A stretch of DNA of 64,000 nt from positions 558,001 through 622,000 of the forward strand of contig NZ_JAEVLS010000005.1 of the NCBI RefSeq assembly GCF_016801985.1, read 5' to 3'. Below are positions 42,367 to 52,438 of the stretch, one piece after another; position 1 is the stretch's first letter; every line of letters begins with the position of its first letter. Origin of the DNA: Steroidobacter gossypii. Its GTDB lineage: Bacteria; Pseudomonadota; Gammaproteobacteria; Steroidobacterales; Steroidobacteraceae. Below the pieces are notes generated by a model. The model was not told where the DNA came from. It did not search any database and was given only the letters and a program-made list of their open reading frames with translations. Both the position numbers and the translations under genes were made by a program.

Positions 42367-45300
42367 TCAGAACCTCCCGCGCAGGCCGACGATCACGGTG
42401 CGCCCGGCTTCATACTGGGTGAACGTGGCGTTGGAGAATTGGAAATACTGACGCTGCTCTTCGTCGAACAGATTGATCACGTCGACGGTCAGCTGCGGAA
42501 TGAAGTCCGACCAGCCGAACATGGTCGAGAAATCGAAGCTGGACGAGAAGTCCCACTGCTCGTAGTCGTCGTTGAACAACGCCGCCGCGGCGATGCCGTT
42601 CTGGTTCAGACCCGAGGCCTGCGAGCCCTGCGCAAAGGTCGTCGACAGGCGCGCGCTGATGCCGTTCTTTTCGTAGTACACAGTGGCGTTGTACGTCTCC
42701 GGAGCAACGCCGACCGCTACCGCGGGCACCTGACCTTCGCCCTTCTGGTCGACGATGGTGTAGTTCGCCGTGAAGCCGAAGCCGTCCAGGCCGATGTCGG
42801 CCAGCAGGAAGTCCAGCGGCTGCACCCAGTTGAACTCCAGGCCGTTGACCGTGAGTCGACCGTTGGCGTTGACCTGCTGATTCAGCACCACCGTGGCCAC
42901 ATCCGGGCCACCGCGCGAATTGATCGCCTGCTGCTGCGTCGGGGTCAGCGTGTCGAAGGTCACGCCAAACTCCGCCAGGGCCGAGAACGGCACCGTCGTG
43001 CCCTGCAGGACCGTGAAGCCCTCGATGCCTTTACGGAAGGCGGTCACGCCGAAGTAGCCTTCGTTACCCGTGTAGTACTCGAAGCCCAGGTCGATGTTGT
43101 TCGACAGGAACGGATCGAGGTCGCGGTTGCCGATGTTGCCGGTATCCGCCGATGGGTTGGTGAAGCTCAGACCCGGCAGCAGATCGTTCGGATTGGCGCG
43201 AGTCATGGAGCGAGACGCCGCCACGCGCACGATCGCATTGTCGGCAACGTTCAGGGCCACGTTGGCCGAAGGCAGCCAGTTCTCGTACGTGCGATTCTCT
43301 TCGCGATAGCTCACGACGTTTGGATACAAGGCGCCGTCAGGCAGCGATGCGCCATTCACCGTGTTACGCGGATCGCGGATGGACAACCGTCCGACCACAC
43401 TCTGCTCGGTACGCACGTAGCGCACGCCCGCGTTGTAGCGCAAGCGCTTGTCGCCGATGTCCGTGTCGCCGTTGATCTCGGTGTAGAAGCCAGTCGACTT
43501 CTCGCGAATCTGGCCGCCAGCGGCGCCCGTGTTCGCGCCGGCCGCATCCGGTGCGTTGTCGTGGAACTGGTCGTAATTCGTGTCGCGCGCGAAACGATCC
43601 CAGTCGAGCGTGACGAAACCCGGACCCGGTCGCAGATAGTTCTGCACGGCGCCATTCGGGACCAACGAGCCCAGGTAAGAGAACGGCGGGAGCCCGGCGG
43701 TAAAGCCGGTGCCGAAGCCAGGATAGGTGGGATAACCGGCGCCCGGAGAGCCCCCGGGGAGATTGAGACCTTCGCAGGCCGGCTGCGTGTTCGGCGACTC
43801 GAGATACACGTTCGGCTGGTTACCGCACACCGCGTTCTGCCAAGCCTGACTGTTGTCGAACGCGCGAATCTCTCTGGAGACGTCGTCGTACGCACCGCCG
43901 ACGCTGACGCTGAACACGCTGTCGCCGAAGGTGAGGCTGGCGCGCGTGCCCTTGGTCTCGGTCTCGCGACGCTCGTCCTGGATGTTGACGCGACCGCCGC
44001 CCACCCAACCGAAGTTGGCGGGGTTGTTCAGGTCGAGGCTGCTCTGAATGTTGGGAATGCCGCCGTCATTGGTGTACGTCACCGTCATCCCGGAGTTGGG
44101 CGCGGTGATCGCCAGGAACGTGGGCGACTCGCGATGGAACTCGCTCTTGGTGTAGTTGGCCTGCCAGTCGAGCGACAGCCGGTCGGTCATCTGCCAGGTG
44201 AAGCCCGGATTGGCGCCGTAGAAGTCCACTTCTTCGAGGAACGGACGATATTCCAGGAAGGCCTGCGCATTGGCGAAGGTGCCGCTGGTGACCACGCAAC
44301 CCTGCGAGCAATCCGATCGATCGACCTGCAGGTTCAGCGGGATGGCCGCGCCGTTGCGCCCGACCCAGTTCATGTCGATGCGCTCCAGGTCGTTTTCCTT
44401 CTTGCCGTACATCGTGTCGAGGTAGGCGTGGAAGTTCTCGCTGGGGCGAAATTCGAAGCTGGCGACGGCGTTGTAACGATCACGCTCGCCTTCGATCTGC
44501 GCCGGCCGGCCCAGGCGCGGAATGATGGCGTTGTCGATCTGCTCGAGCGTGAGGCCCGGGTTGTTGGCCAGCAGGAACTCCCGATTGATGATGTCGCCCG
44601 GCGTCAGGCCGTTGCCCGCATTGACCGGGACGACTCCCGGGATGGTGAAGTTGCCGCCGCCGGTGGTGTTACAGCGATCGCCCGCGCCCGGTCGGCATTG
44701 CGCGTCGGGCTCGGTGATGATGTTGTTCGGGTTGGTGCTCGGCGTGCGCAGATTGGGATTGGTCCAGCCGATGGTCTCGAAGCCGGTGGTCTTCACCGGG
44801 TTGTGCACGCCGGCCACGCCGACCAGGGCGCCGAAGCTGCCCCAGGTATTGCTGGCGACGAACGAGCCGCGGCCGCCCATGTCGTCCGCATTGCTGTTGT
44901 CGATGCCTTGAATCGAGTAGGCGATGTGTCCGCCCTCGTTATCGAACGGGCGCGCGCTGCGCATGTTCACCGTACCGGCCGCGCCGCCTTCGAGCATGGC
45001 CGCGCTCGGCGTCTTGCTGACCGTCAGTTGCGAAAACAATTCGGTGGGGAACAGGTCCAGGTCGACTTCGCGATTGGTGCTCTGTGCGTCGGTGCGGCCG
45101 GTGGACGCGACGGACACCGGCGCGCCGTTCAACAGCACTTTGGTGAAGTTCGTGCCGAGGCCGCGGATCGCGATGTTCAAGCCTTCGCCGGACGTTTCAC
45201 GATTGATGGTGATGCCGGGAATGCGGTTGAACGATTCCGCGATGTTGGTATCCGGGAACTTGCCGATGTCTTCGGCGAAAATGGCGTCGACGAAGCCCAC

Positions 45301-45498
45301 GGCGTCGCGCTTGGCGGCGGTGGAGTTCTCGAGGCTCTGGCGGTAGCCGGTAACGACCACCTCTTCCAATTCGGCGCCGCTGGCCGGCGCGGTTTCCTGA
45401 GCCTGCGCGAGTTGCGCATGCCCCAGAACGGCGGCGACACAAATGCTGAGAGCTTTGCTGCGGGCCGTGCGCTCCGCGTACGGTTTGCGAGTGTTCAC
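42367..45498 (-). CDS. TonB-dependent outer-membrane receptor (Xanthomonas/Caulobacter type), probably for xylo-oligosaccharides
   Basis: 1043 aa from a GTG at 45498 with GGAGGGG just upstream (ATG at 45510 lacks a box). Signal peptide ends near QLAQAQ. A TonB box ELEEVVVTGYRQSLENS is followed by the plug: FVDAIFAEDIGKFPDTNIAE, SFNRIPGITINRETSGEG, IRGLGTNFTKVLLNG, EGGAAGTVNMRSARPFD. The rest is a long 22-strand barrel ending in a C-terminal Phe (VIVGLRGRF). The size fits carbohydrate receptors of this subgroup. Divergent from a GH3/MFS operon in a xylan locus, which is the basis for the substrate guess. Confidence 0.92.
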   Translation of the reverse strand: MNTRKPYAERTARSKALSICVAAVLGHAQLAQAQETAPASGAELEEVVVTGYRQSLENSTAAKRDAVGFVDAIFAEDIGKFPDTNIAESFNRIPGITINRETSGEGLNIAIRGLGTNFTKVLLNGAPVSVASTGRTDAQSTNREVDLDLFPTELFSQLTVSKTPSAAMLEGGAAGTVNMRSARPFDNEGGHIAYSIQGIDNSNADDMGGRGSFVASNTWGSFGALVGVAGVHNPVKTTGFETIGWTNPNLRTPSTNPNNIITEPDAQCRPGAGDRCNTTGGGNFTIPGVVPVNAGNGLTPGDIINREFLLANNPGLTLEQIDNAIIPRLGRPAQIEGERDRYNAVASFEFRPSENFHAYLDTMYGKKENDLERIDMNWVGRNGAAIPLNLQVDRSDCSQGCVVTSGTFANAQAFLEYRPFLEEVDFYGANPGFTWQMTDRLSLDWQANYTKSEFHRESPTFLAITAPNSGMTVTYTNDGGIPNIQSSLDLNNPANFGWVGGGRVNIQDERRETETKGTRASLTFGDSVFSVSVGGAYDDVSREIRAFDNSQAWQNAVCGNQPNVYLESPNTQPACEGLNLPGGSPGAGYPTYPGFGTGFTAGLPPFSYLGSLVPNGAVQNYLRPGPGFVTLDWDRFARDTNYDQFHDNAPDAAGANTGAAGGQIREKSTGFYTEINGDTDIGDKRLRYNAGVRYVRTEQSVVGRLSIRDPRNTVNGASLPDGALYPNVVSYREENRTYENWLPSANVALNVADNAIVRVAASRSMTRANPNDLLPGLSFTNPSADTGNIGNRDLDPFLSNNIDLGFEYYTGNEGYFGVTAFRKGIEGFTVLQGTTVPFSALAEFGVTFDTLTPTQQQAINSRGGPDVATVVLNQQVNANGRLTVNGLEFNWVQPLDFLLADIGLDGFGFTANYTIVDQKGEGQVPAVAVGVAPETYNATVYYEKNGISARLSTTFAQGSQASGLNQNGIAAAALFNDDYEQWDFSSSFDFSTMFGWSDFIPQLTVDVINLFDEEQRQYFQFSNATFTQYEAGRTVIVGLRGRF

Positions 45499-45707
45499 AA
45501 TCCCCTCCATTAACGATCGGTATGAGCAATGCGCCGTGAGGCGCAGCCAGGACACAGGGAGGGATTCCGCAACGGCAGCGGCGATCGATCATCAAAGAGC
45601 CGAGGCGTACGCATCGTTCTCTCCCCCTGAAACAAATCAATCGAAGCGAATCTGTTTAGTTCTTCACGCCCATGCTCGGCACGGGCCGATCTTGCAAGGC
45701 GAATTGA

Positions 45708-45721
45708 TGATAGCGCTCACA
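45708..45721. promoter_or_regulatory. Candidate LacI-family operator upstream of the TonB receptor
   Basis: TGATAGCGCTCACA, matching the xylE-proximal palindrome TGATAGCGCTATCA at 12 of 14 positions. It lies 210 bp before the receptor start. Confidence 0.5.
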
Positions 45722-45929
45722 ATTCGAGAAAAGCAACCAGGGATTCGAGAACTCTGTCGCGGTCTGTTCACGACCCACTCGGGGATCGTTTGATGCGATC
45801 CCGCAACGGACGAAAATAGTCTAAAAGTCCGACTAATCCCGATTGATGCTGGCGCGCCACGGACCGACGCGGGGCCCGTCCGCGGCGATTTTGCAACGGC
45901 AATTGACCCCGAGTGGCGCGCCGGGTTAA

Positions 45930-45943
45930 TGATAACGTTATCA
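45930..45943. promoter_or_regulatory. LacI-family operator upstream of the GH3/MFS operon
   Basis: TGATAACGTTATCA, a perfect 14-bp palindrome with the central CG typical of LacI/GalR operators, 57 bp before the GH3 start. Confidence 0.8.
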
Positions 45944-46000
45944 ACCCATAATCAACGGTGGGCGCGGCGGTGCGCTCGCCTCGTTTGCCAAGGGGGATTC

Positions 46001-48382
46001 ATGGCGAGCACACATTGCCAGCAGGGAGCTGGCCGGTTGGGGCGTAACCTGGGTGTCTTGATCGCAACGGTGCTGGTAGCCGCCGGCGCATCGGCGCAAT
46101 CGCGAACCGACCGCGCACCCTACAAAGATCCTTCGCTGCCGTTAGAGCAGCGCGTGCAAGACCTCCTGGGGCGCATGACGCTGGAAGAGAAGATCGCGCA
46201 GATCACCGCGGTGTGGAACAAGAAGAACGATCTGCTCGACGCCCAAGGCAAGTTCAATCCCGAAGCCGCCACTCGTTTGTATCCCGCCGGGATCGGCCAC
46301 TTCACCCGGCCCAGCGACCGTCAGGGGGTGGGCAGCCCGTTCAAGACGCCATTTCTGGATGAGCGTGAGACGGTTGAGCTGATCAACGCCATCCAGCGTC
46401 ACACGATCCGCAACACGCGGCTTGGCATTCCGGTGCTGTTTCATGAAGAAGGCCTGCACGGCTATCAAGCCCGCGGCGCGACGCACTTTCCGCAGTCGAT
46501 CGCGTTGGCCAGCAGCTGGGATCCTGCCCTTCTCGAACGCGTCTTCACCGTCGTGGCTCGCGAGATTCGCGCACGCGGCTCGCACCTGGTACTCGCCCCA
46601 GTAGTGGACGTGGCGCGCGACCCGCGGTGGGGGCGGATCGAAGAAACATATGGCGAGGACCCTTATCTTGTCAGCACACTCGGCGTGGCGGCCGTGCAGG
46701 GCTTTCAGGGCAAGACGCTGCCGCTCGGCAAGGATCGAGTCTTCGCCACGCTCAAACACATGACGGGTCACGGTCAGCCCGAGAGCGGCACCAACGTCGG
46801 CCCGGCGAATATTTCCGAGCGTGTGCTGCGTGAAGTGTTCTTTCCGCCGTTCCAGGCCGCCGTCGCCGCCAATGCTCAGGCGGTGATGGCTTCGTATAAC
46901 GAAATCGACGGCGTTCCTTCTCACGTCAATCGCTGGCTGTTGCAGGACATCCTGCGCGGTGAGATGGGCTTCAAGGGGGCTGTCGTCAGCGATTACTTCG
47001 CGATCAAAGAGCTGATCGACGTGCATCACACGACCACCGACCCCATCGCCGCCGCGGTTCGTGCGCTGAAGGCCGGCGTGGCTTCCGATCTGCCCAACGG
47101 CGAAAGCTACGTGTTGCTGCCAAAGGCCTTGGCGGAAGGCCGCATACAGCAGGCGGACATCGACAAAGCCGTGGCCGACATGCTGCGTCTGAAGTTTCTC
47201 GCCGGGCTCTTCGAAGCGCCGTATGCCGATGTGAAATACGCGCAAAAGATCACTGACAATGCCGAAGCGCGCGCCCTGGCGCTCGAAGCTGCACGCAAGT
47301 CAGTGGTGCTCCTGAAGAACGACGGCGTCCTGCCGCTGCGCGCCGATGGTCTCAAAACTCTCGCCGTCATCGGTCCGAACGCCGCTCGCGTCGAGCTGGG
47401 CGGTTATTCGAATGTTCCGAGGCGGGTCGTCACACTGCTCGATGGCATCAAGGCCAAACTGGGTCAGCGAGTCAACATCGTCTCTGCCGAAGGCGTGCGT
47501 CTCACGGAGAAAGGCGATTGGTACGAGGACGAAGTCATTCGCACCAAGCGTGAAGACAATCTCGAACGCATCGAAGAGGCAGTGAAAGTCGCGCAAGGCG
47601 CCGACGCCATCGTGCTTGCCATCGGCGGCAGCAGCGCGTTGCATCGTGAAGCCTGGGCGAAGAATCATCTGGGCGACAGCCTCACGCTGGGCCTGACCGG
47701 CGAGCAGAACGAGCTCGCGGAGGCGATGTTTGCTCTGGGCAAGCCTGTGATCGTGGTGCTGATCAACGGCCAGCCGCTGTCCATTCCAAGCGTCGTCGAG
47801 AAGGCCGACGGCGTGATCGAAGCCTGGTATCTGGGACAGGAAGGCGGCACGGCGCTGGCCGACATTCTGTTCGGCGACGTCAATCCGGGCGGCAAGCTGC
47901 CTGTCACGATCGCACGCGACATCGGTCAACTGCCGTTCTTCTACAACCAGAAGCCGAGCGCGCATCGTGGCTATCATTTCGGATCCAAGGAGCCGCTGTT
48001 CCCGTTCGGCTTCGGCCTGTCGTACACCACCTTCGAGCTCGGCGAGCCCAAGCTCTCCAGCGCCCGCATCCGCGTCGGGGACACGGTGAAAGTCTCGGTG
48101 GATGTTCGCAATACCGGCCGGCTGCAGGGCGACGAGGTGGTGCAGTTGTACGTGCGCGATGTGGCGAGCTCGATTACCCGACCCGTCAAAGAACTCAAGG
48201 CATTCCGCCGCGTCACCCTGCCCCACGGCGCGGCGACCACGGTCGAATTCACACTCGCCAGGGAGGCGTTCGCTTACTGGAACGAGGAGATGAAGTACAT
48301 GATCGAGCCCGGCGAATTCAGCATCATGACCGGCCCCAATTCGGTGGATCTCAAATCCGCTACACTGACCATCACGGAATAA
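46001..48382 (+). CDS. GH3 family exo-acting beta-glycosidase (beta-glucosidase/beta-xylosidase), exported
   Basis: 793 aa from the ATG at 46001 with AAGGGGGA upstream; the upstream open frame overlaps the operator and is rejected. Signal peptide about 1-32. GH3 N-domain with RMTLEEKIAQI, FHEEGLHGYQARGATHFPQ, DVARDPRWGRIEETYGEDPYL, KHMTGHGQPESGTN, and nucleophile Asp331 in GAVVSDYFAI. GH3 C-domain with SVVLLKNDGVLPL and GGKLPVTIARD; a fibronectin III-like C-terminal domain follows FPFGFGLSYTTFELGEP. Exo-cleaves terminal beta-linked sugars; xylose is likely from context. First gene of a two-gene operon with the MFS carrier. Confidence 0.92.
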   Translation: MASTHCQQGAGRLGRNLGVLIATVLVAAGASAQSRTDRAPYKDPSLPLEQRVQDLLGRMTLEEKIAQITAVWNKKNDLLDAQGKFNPEAATRLYPAGIGHFTRPSDRQGVGSPFKTPFLDERETVELINAIQRHTIRNTRLGIPVLFHEEGLHGYQARGATHFPQSIALASSWDPALLERVFTVVAREIRARGSHLVLAPVVDVARDPRWGRIEETYGEDPYLVSTLGVAAVQGFQGKTLPLGKDRVFATLKHMTGHGQPESGTNVGPANISERVLREVFFPPFQAAVAANAQAVMASYNEIDGVPSHVNRWLLQDILRGEMGFKGAVVSDYFAIKELIDVHHTTTDPIAAAVRALKAGVASDLPNGESYVLLPKALAEGRIQQADIDKAVADMLRLKFLAGLFEAPYADVKYAQKITDNAEARALALEAARKSVVLLKNDGVLPLRADGLKTLAVIGPNAARVELGGYSNVPRRVVTLLDGIKAKLGQRVNIVSAEGVRLTEKGDWYEDEVIRTKREDNLERIEEAVKVAQGADAIVLAIGGSSALHREAWAKNHLGDSLTLGLTGEQNELAEAMFALGKPVIVVLINGQPLSIPSVVEKADGVIEAWYLGQEGGTALADILFGDVNPGGKLPVTIARDIGQLPFFYNQKPSAHRGYHFGSKEPLFPFGFGLSYTTFELGEPKLSSARIRVGDTVKVSVDVRNTGRLQGDEVVQLYVRDVASSITRPVKELKAFRRVTLPHGAATTVEFTLAREAFAYWNEEMKYMIEPGEFSIMTGPNSVDLKSATLTITE

Positions 48383-48388
48383 TCGGCG

Positions 48389-49678
48389 ATGGTCATGCAA
48401 TCCACTGAAGCTGCTGCAATCACTTCTCCCGCCGAACCCGTCGGCCGCTATCGCTGGCGCATCTGCGCACTGTTGCTCGCCGCCACCACCATCAACTACA
48501 TCGATCGTCAGGTGCTGGGCGTACTCGCTCCGGAGCTGCAAAAGATCTTCGAATGGAGCGAGGTGCAGTACGGCTACATCATCACCTGCTTCCAGGCCGC
48601 GTACGCCATCGGCCTGGTTACGGCCGGCGCGGTCATCGATCGACTTGGCACGCGACTCGGTTACGCACTCGCGATCGCGGTGTGGAGCCTGGCCGCGATG
48701 AGTCACGCACTGGTTGGAAGCGTCGCAGGTTTTGCGCTGGCCCGGTTTGCGCTCGGCCTGGGCGAAGCCGGCAACTTTCCCGCCGCGATCAAGACAGTCG
48801 CCGAGTGGTTTCCAAGACGTGAGCGCGCGTTCGCGACGGGCATCTTCAACTCGGGATCCAACATTGGCGCGATCGTCGCGCCGTTGACGGTGCCCATCAT
48901 CGCGGTGACCTTCGGCTGGCAGGCGGCGTTTCTATTCACTGGCGTGCTGAGCGCCGCGTGGTTGACCACCTGGCTGATCAGCTATCGGCCGCCGGAACAG
49001 CATCCGAAGCTGAAGGCCTCCGAGCTGGCGTTGATTCGCAGCGATCCACCGGAGGCTACCGAGCGCGTGCCCTGGGCGCGCCTGCTCAAGTATCGGCAGA
49101 CCTGGGCGTTCGTGATCGGCAAGTTCATGACCGATCCGATCTGGTGGTTCTTCCTGTTCTGGCTGCCCAAGTATTTGCACAGCGAATATGGCCTGACCCT
49201 GCTCGGCCTCGGCGCCCCGCTGGTCGCGATCTATGTGCTCGCCGACGTCGGCAGTATCGCCGGCGGCTGGGTGGCCGGCCGCTTCATCAAGATGGGCTGG
49301 AGCGTGAATCGTGCACGCAAGACCGCGATGTTGATCTGCGGCCTGTGCGTCGTGCCGGTCGTGTTCGTGTCTCAGGTGCAGAACGTGTGGGCCGCCGTTG
49401 CGTTGATCGGCCTGGCGACTGCTGGCCATCAGGGCTGGTCGGCCAATATCTTCACGTTGCCTTCGGATATGTTTCCACGCCGCACGGTAGCGTCAGTGGT
49501 GGGCATCGGCGGGTTTGGCGGCGCCGTGGGTGGCATGATGATCGCCACGTTCACCGGCTTCCTGCTGGAAGCCACCGGCAGTTATGTGCCGGTATTCATG
49601 ATGGCCGCCACCGCTTATCTGCTGGCGCTCGGCGTCATCCACTTCCTGGTGCCGAAGCTCGAGCCCGCGCAGCTCTAA
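48389..49678 (+). CDS. MFS hexuronate-type transporter (anion:cation symporter family, ExuT-like)
   Basis: 429 aa, 12 predicted membrane segments. Typical ACS-family N-terminus RWRICALLLAATTINYIDRQ, motif A-like VIDRLGTRLGYALA, ARFALGLGEAGNFPAAIKTV and EWFPRRERAFATGIFNSGSN. ExuT and its relatives import glucuronate or galacturonate with H+. Six bp after the GH3 gene, hence cotranscribed, and in a locus with an alpha-glucuronidase. Import of (4-O-methyl)glucuronate or aldouronates is therefore the likely task (inference). Confidence 0.88.
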   Translation: MVMQSTEAAAITSPAEPVGRYRWRICALLLAATTINYIDRQVLGVLAPELQKIFEWSEVQYGYIITCFQAAYAIGLVTAGAVIDRLGTRLGYALAIAVWSLAAMSHALVGSVAGFALARFALGLGEAGNFPAAIKTVAEWFPRRERAFATGIFNSGSNIGAIVAPLTVPIIAVTFGWQAAFLFTGVLSAAWLTTWLISYRPPEQHPKLKASELALIRSDPPEATERVPWARLLKYRQTWAFVIGKFMTDPIWWFFLFWLPKYLHSEYGLTLLGLGAPLVAIYVLADVGSIAGGWVAGRFIKMGWSVNRARKTAMLICGLCVVPVVFVSQVQNVWAAVALIGLATAGHQGWSANIFTLPSDMFPRRTVASVVGIGGFGGAVGGMMIATFTGFLLEATGSYVPVFMMAATAYLLALGVIHFLVPKLEPAQL

Positions 49679-49685
49679 AGTGCGA

Positions 49686-49713
49686 CAGGGCACGCCGGCG
49701 ACGGCGTGCCCTG
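49686..49713. terminator. Bidirectional terminator between convergent operons
   Basis: CAGGGCACGCCG, loop GCGA (a GNRA tetraloop), CGGCGTGCCCTG: perfect 12-bp stem, placed 7 bp after the MFS stop and 7 bp before the stop of the opposing GH3 gene. Confidence 0.75.
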
Positions 49714-49720
49714 CGTGATC

Positions 49721-52390
49721 TCAGCGCTTCACTTCGAACGTTTGTCGAGCGCGAATGTCCGCGCTCGACGCGCCAATCTGAACTTCATACTTGCCGGGGT
49801 CCACGGCGTAACGATCGGCATCCGCGTCGTAGTGGCGCAAATCGTTCGTTGGCTGCAGCGTGAAGCTCACATTGCCCACCTCGCCCGGCTTCAGCGCCAC
49901 ACGTTTCACGCCTCGCAGATCTTTGTTGGCGCGCGGCCGCTTGGATTCGATCGGCGCGACATAGAGCTGCACGACCTCTTCGCCCGGACGCGAGCCGACA
50001 TTCTTCACGGTGAGCGACGCTTGTAACGAGCCGTCCGCTGCGACGCTCGCGCTGTCCAGCTTCAGGTTCGAATATTCGAAGCGCGTGTACGACAGGCCGT
50101 GACCGAACGGATACAACGGCTGCCCGGTGAAGTACCGATACGTACGACCTTCCATCGAGTAATCGTCGAACGCCGGCAGCTTCTCGTTCTCCTTGTAGAA
50201 CGTCACAGGCAAGCGGCCTGAAGGATTGGCCTCGCCAAACAACACGTCGGCGACGGCGTTGCCGCCACGCTGGCCCGGATACCACGCCATCAGGATGGCC
50301 GGCAGACGCTGTTGCGCCCAATCGACGGCCAGCGCCGAGCCGCCAGTGAGCACGAGCGCGACCGGCTTGCCGGTCGCGTGCAAAGCTTCCAGCAACTTCC
50401 GCTGGCTTTCAGGCAAGCGCAGGTCGGTGCGATCGCCACCCGCGAAGCCCGGATAGTTCACTTTCATCTCTTCGCCTTCTACGTCGCCGGTGAGGCCGCC
50501 GACGAACACGACGGCGTCCGCTGCGCGCGCTGCGTCGAGCGCTTCTTCGAACGGCGGCTTCGCGCCGGGTCGTCGCCAGCCCAGCCGCACTTCGGCGTCG
50601 CGGATGTCTTCGAAATATTCGAGCTTGATCTTGTAAGCGCGTCCGGCCTCGAGATCCACGCTGACGCTGTGACTGCGCACGCGCTCGTTCTGCTCCCAAC
50701 CGTCCACGATCAATTTGTCGTCGAGATACAAACGCACGCCGTCGTTCGCGCCGACCACGAGCTCGTACTTGCCCGAGGTAGGCGGCAGCAGTTCACCGGT
50801 CCAGCGCACGCTGAAGTCGTCGCCTGCGAGCGCCTGAGCACTCGACAGCTCGCCTCGTGCCGCGAGATCGTCGGTCGGAGCGCCGCGATCCCACCGGAAT
50901 GCGATGCGCGAATCGACTCTGGTCATGACAGGCGCGCCGGCGAACTCGCGTCCTCGGAAGTACTCGCCTTTCAAGCCTTGCTGCTTCGAGCCCGCTTCAG
51001 GTCGCATGAAGTTGGAATCGATCAGCGGCACTGCGCGTGGCTCTTCGCGCCCCTGCACCAGATCCGCACCACGCGAGTAGAGAACCTTTGTCTTCGGCCC
51101 CACCGCTTCGCGGATGCCTTGCAGAATCGTCACGGGCGCGGCCGGCGTGCCGTAGTAATTGCCGAGCAGCGACATGACTTCGTCCGCCGTCGGACCGATC
51201 ACAGCCAGCGTTTTGATATCGCGAGACAACGGCAGCATGCCGTCGTTCTTCAGCAGCACGATGGATTTCTGCGCCGCGCGCCGAGCCAGTTGATCGTGCT
51301 TCGGCGCCTGGTTCACCGAGTAAGGGATCTGCGCCCAACGCACCTGCTCCGGCGGATCGAACATGCCCAGCTGGAAGCGCGTCAGCATCAAACGACGCAA
51401 CGCTGTGTCGATTTCGGCTTCGGTGATCAGCTTCTGCTTCACCGCCGGCAGCAGGTAATCGTAGGTCTTGCCACAATCCAGATCGCAGCCGTAGCGGACG
51501 CCGAGCGCTGCGGCTTCCGGCGCCGTCTTCACGATCTTGTGATGTTTGTAGATGTCCTCGATCGAGTCGCAGTCCGACACCACATAGCCTTCGAAGCCCC
51601 AATCTTTACGCAGTATCTGTTGGAGCAATCGTGGGCTGGCGGACGCAGATTCGCCGTAAACACGGTTGTACGCGCCCATGACCGATGCCACGCCGCCTTC
51701 CTGCACCAGGGCCTGGAAGGCAGGCAGATACGTCTCGTACAGATCGCGCTCGCTGGGATGCACGTCGAAGTGATGACGATCGGCTTCCGGGCCGCTGTGC
51801 ACGGCGAAATGCTTGGCCGTGGCATCGACCTTGCGATACTTCGGATCGTCGCCTTGCAAACCCTTGACGAATGCGACACCCATGCGCGCCGTCAGCCAGG
51901 GATCTTCTCCGTATGTTTCTTGACCGCGGCCCCAGCGTGGGTCACGGAAGATGTTGATGTTGGGCGACCAGAACGTCAGGCCCTGATAGCGGCCGCGCAG
52001 GCCGCGACGCGCGAACTCATGATGCTTGGCGCGCGCTTCGTCGCTAATGACCGTCGCGATCTCCAACATCAATTTCTCATCGAACGTGGCGGCCAGGCCG
52101 ATGGCCTGAGGAAACACCGTCGCCGCCCCCGCGCGCGCAACACCATGCAGCGCTTCGTTCCACCATTCATACGCCGGCACGCCGAGCCGCGGAATCGCCG
52201 GCGCGTCGTTGCCGAGCTGCGCGATCTTCTCTTCCAAAGTCATGCGCGAGACCAGATCGGCCGCACGCTCTTCGAACGGCTTGTTCAAGTCCTTATAGGC
52301 CGGCTGTTCCGCCGAGGCCATCGATACCGACAACAGCATGGCGATAGCCGGCGCCAGCTTCGTTCCTGAGTTCATGTGGCGCTTGATCAT
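49721..52390 (-). CDS. GH3 beta-xylosidase-type enzyme with inserted PA14 domain, exported
   Basis: 889 aa (ATG at 52375 is an alternative). Signal peptide to about residue 27 (MLLSVSMASA). GH3 N-domain: RMTLEEKIAQL, YEWWNEALHGVARAGAATVF, NIFRDPRWGRGQETYGEDPW, AKHFAVHSGPE, nucleophile Asp273 in GYVVSDCDSIED. The WWNEALHG and FRDPRWGRGQETYGED blocks are typical of the xylosidase-like GH3 branch. A PA14-like beta module (GLKGEYFRGREFAGAP through DDKLIVDGWEQNERVRS) is inserted in the C-domain, followed by a fibronectin III-like end. Last gene of the GH67-esterase-GH3 operon. Confidence 0.93.
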   Translation of the reverse strand: MIKRHMNSGTKLAPAIAMLLSVSMASAEQPAYKDLNKPFEERAADLVSRMTLEEKIAQLGNDAPAIPRLGVPAYEWWNEALHGVARAGAATVFPQAIGLAATFDEKLMLEIATVISDEARAKHHEFARRGLRGRYQGLTFWSPNINIFRDPRWGRGQETYGEDPWLTARMGVAFVKGLQGDDPKYRKVDATAKHFAVHSGPEADRHHFDVHPSERDLYETYLPAFQALVQEGGVASVMGAYNRVYGESASASPRLLQQILRKDWGFEGYVVSDCDSIEDIYKHHKIVKTAPEAAALGVRYGCDLDCGKTYDYLLPAVKQKLITEAEIDTALRRLMLTRFQLGMFDPPEQVRWAQIPYSVNQAPKHDQLARRAAQKSIVLLKNDGMLPLSRDIKTLAVIGPTADEVMSLLGNYYGTPAAPVTILQGIREAVGPKTKVLYSRGADLVQGREEPRAVPLIDSNFMRPEAGSKQQGLKGEYFRGREFAGAPVMTRVDSRIAFRWDRGAPTDDLAARGELSSAQALAGDDFSVRWTGELLPPTSGKYELVVGANDGVRLYLDDKLIVDGWEQNERVRSHSVSVDLEAGRAYKIKLEYFEDIRDAEVRLGWRRPGAKPPFEEALDAARAADAVVFVGGLTGDVEGEEMKVNYPGFAGGDRTDLRLPESQRKLLEALHATGKPVALVLTGGSALAVDWAQQRLPAILMAWYPGQRGGNAVADVLFGEANPSGRLPVTFYKENEKLPAFDDYSMEGRTYRYFTGQPLYPFGHGLSYTRFEYSNLKLDSASVAADGSLQASLTVKNVGSRPGEEVVQLYVAPIESKRPRANKDLRGVKRVALKPGEVGNVSFTLQPTNDLRHYDADADRYAVDPGKYEVQIGASSADIRARQTFEVKR

Positions 52391-52438
52391 CGGTCCCCCA
52401 TCGTCCGTCCTTGCAGACGGTCATTACAGTTGCTTGCT

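Larger units (their letters stand above)
45499..46000. other. 502-bp divergent control region between TonB receptor and GH3 genes
   Basis: No convincing gene. It contains two LacI-type operator candidates (45708-45721 and 45930-45943), an inverted repeat GGGATCG...CGATCCC at 45782-45802, and AT-richer DNA at 45810-45850. A TTGACC hexamer at 45903-45908 precedes the second operator, but no -10 is convincing. Confidence 0.7.

Noticed and set aside
42352-45513. 1053-codon open frame on the plus strand.
   Set aside because: It lies antisense to the TonB-dependent receptor gene, has Arg/His/Gly-rich composition and no domain pattern; it is a shadow of a GC-rich coding strand.
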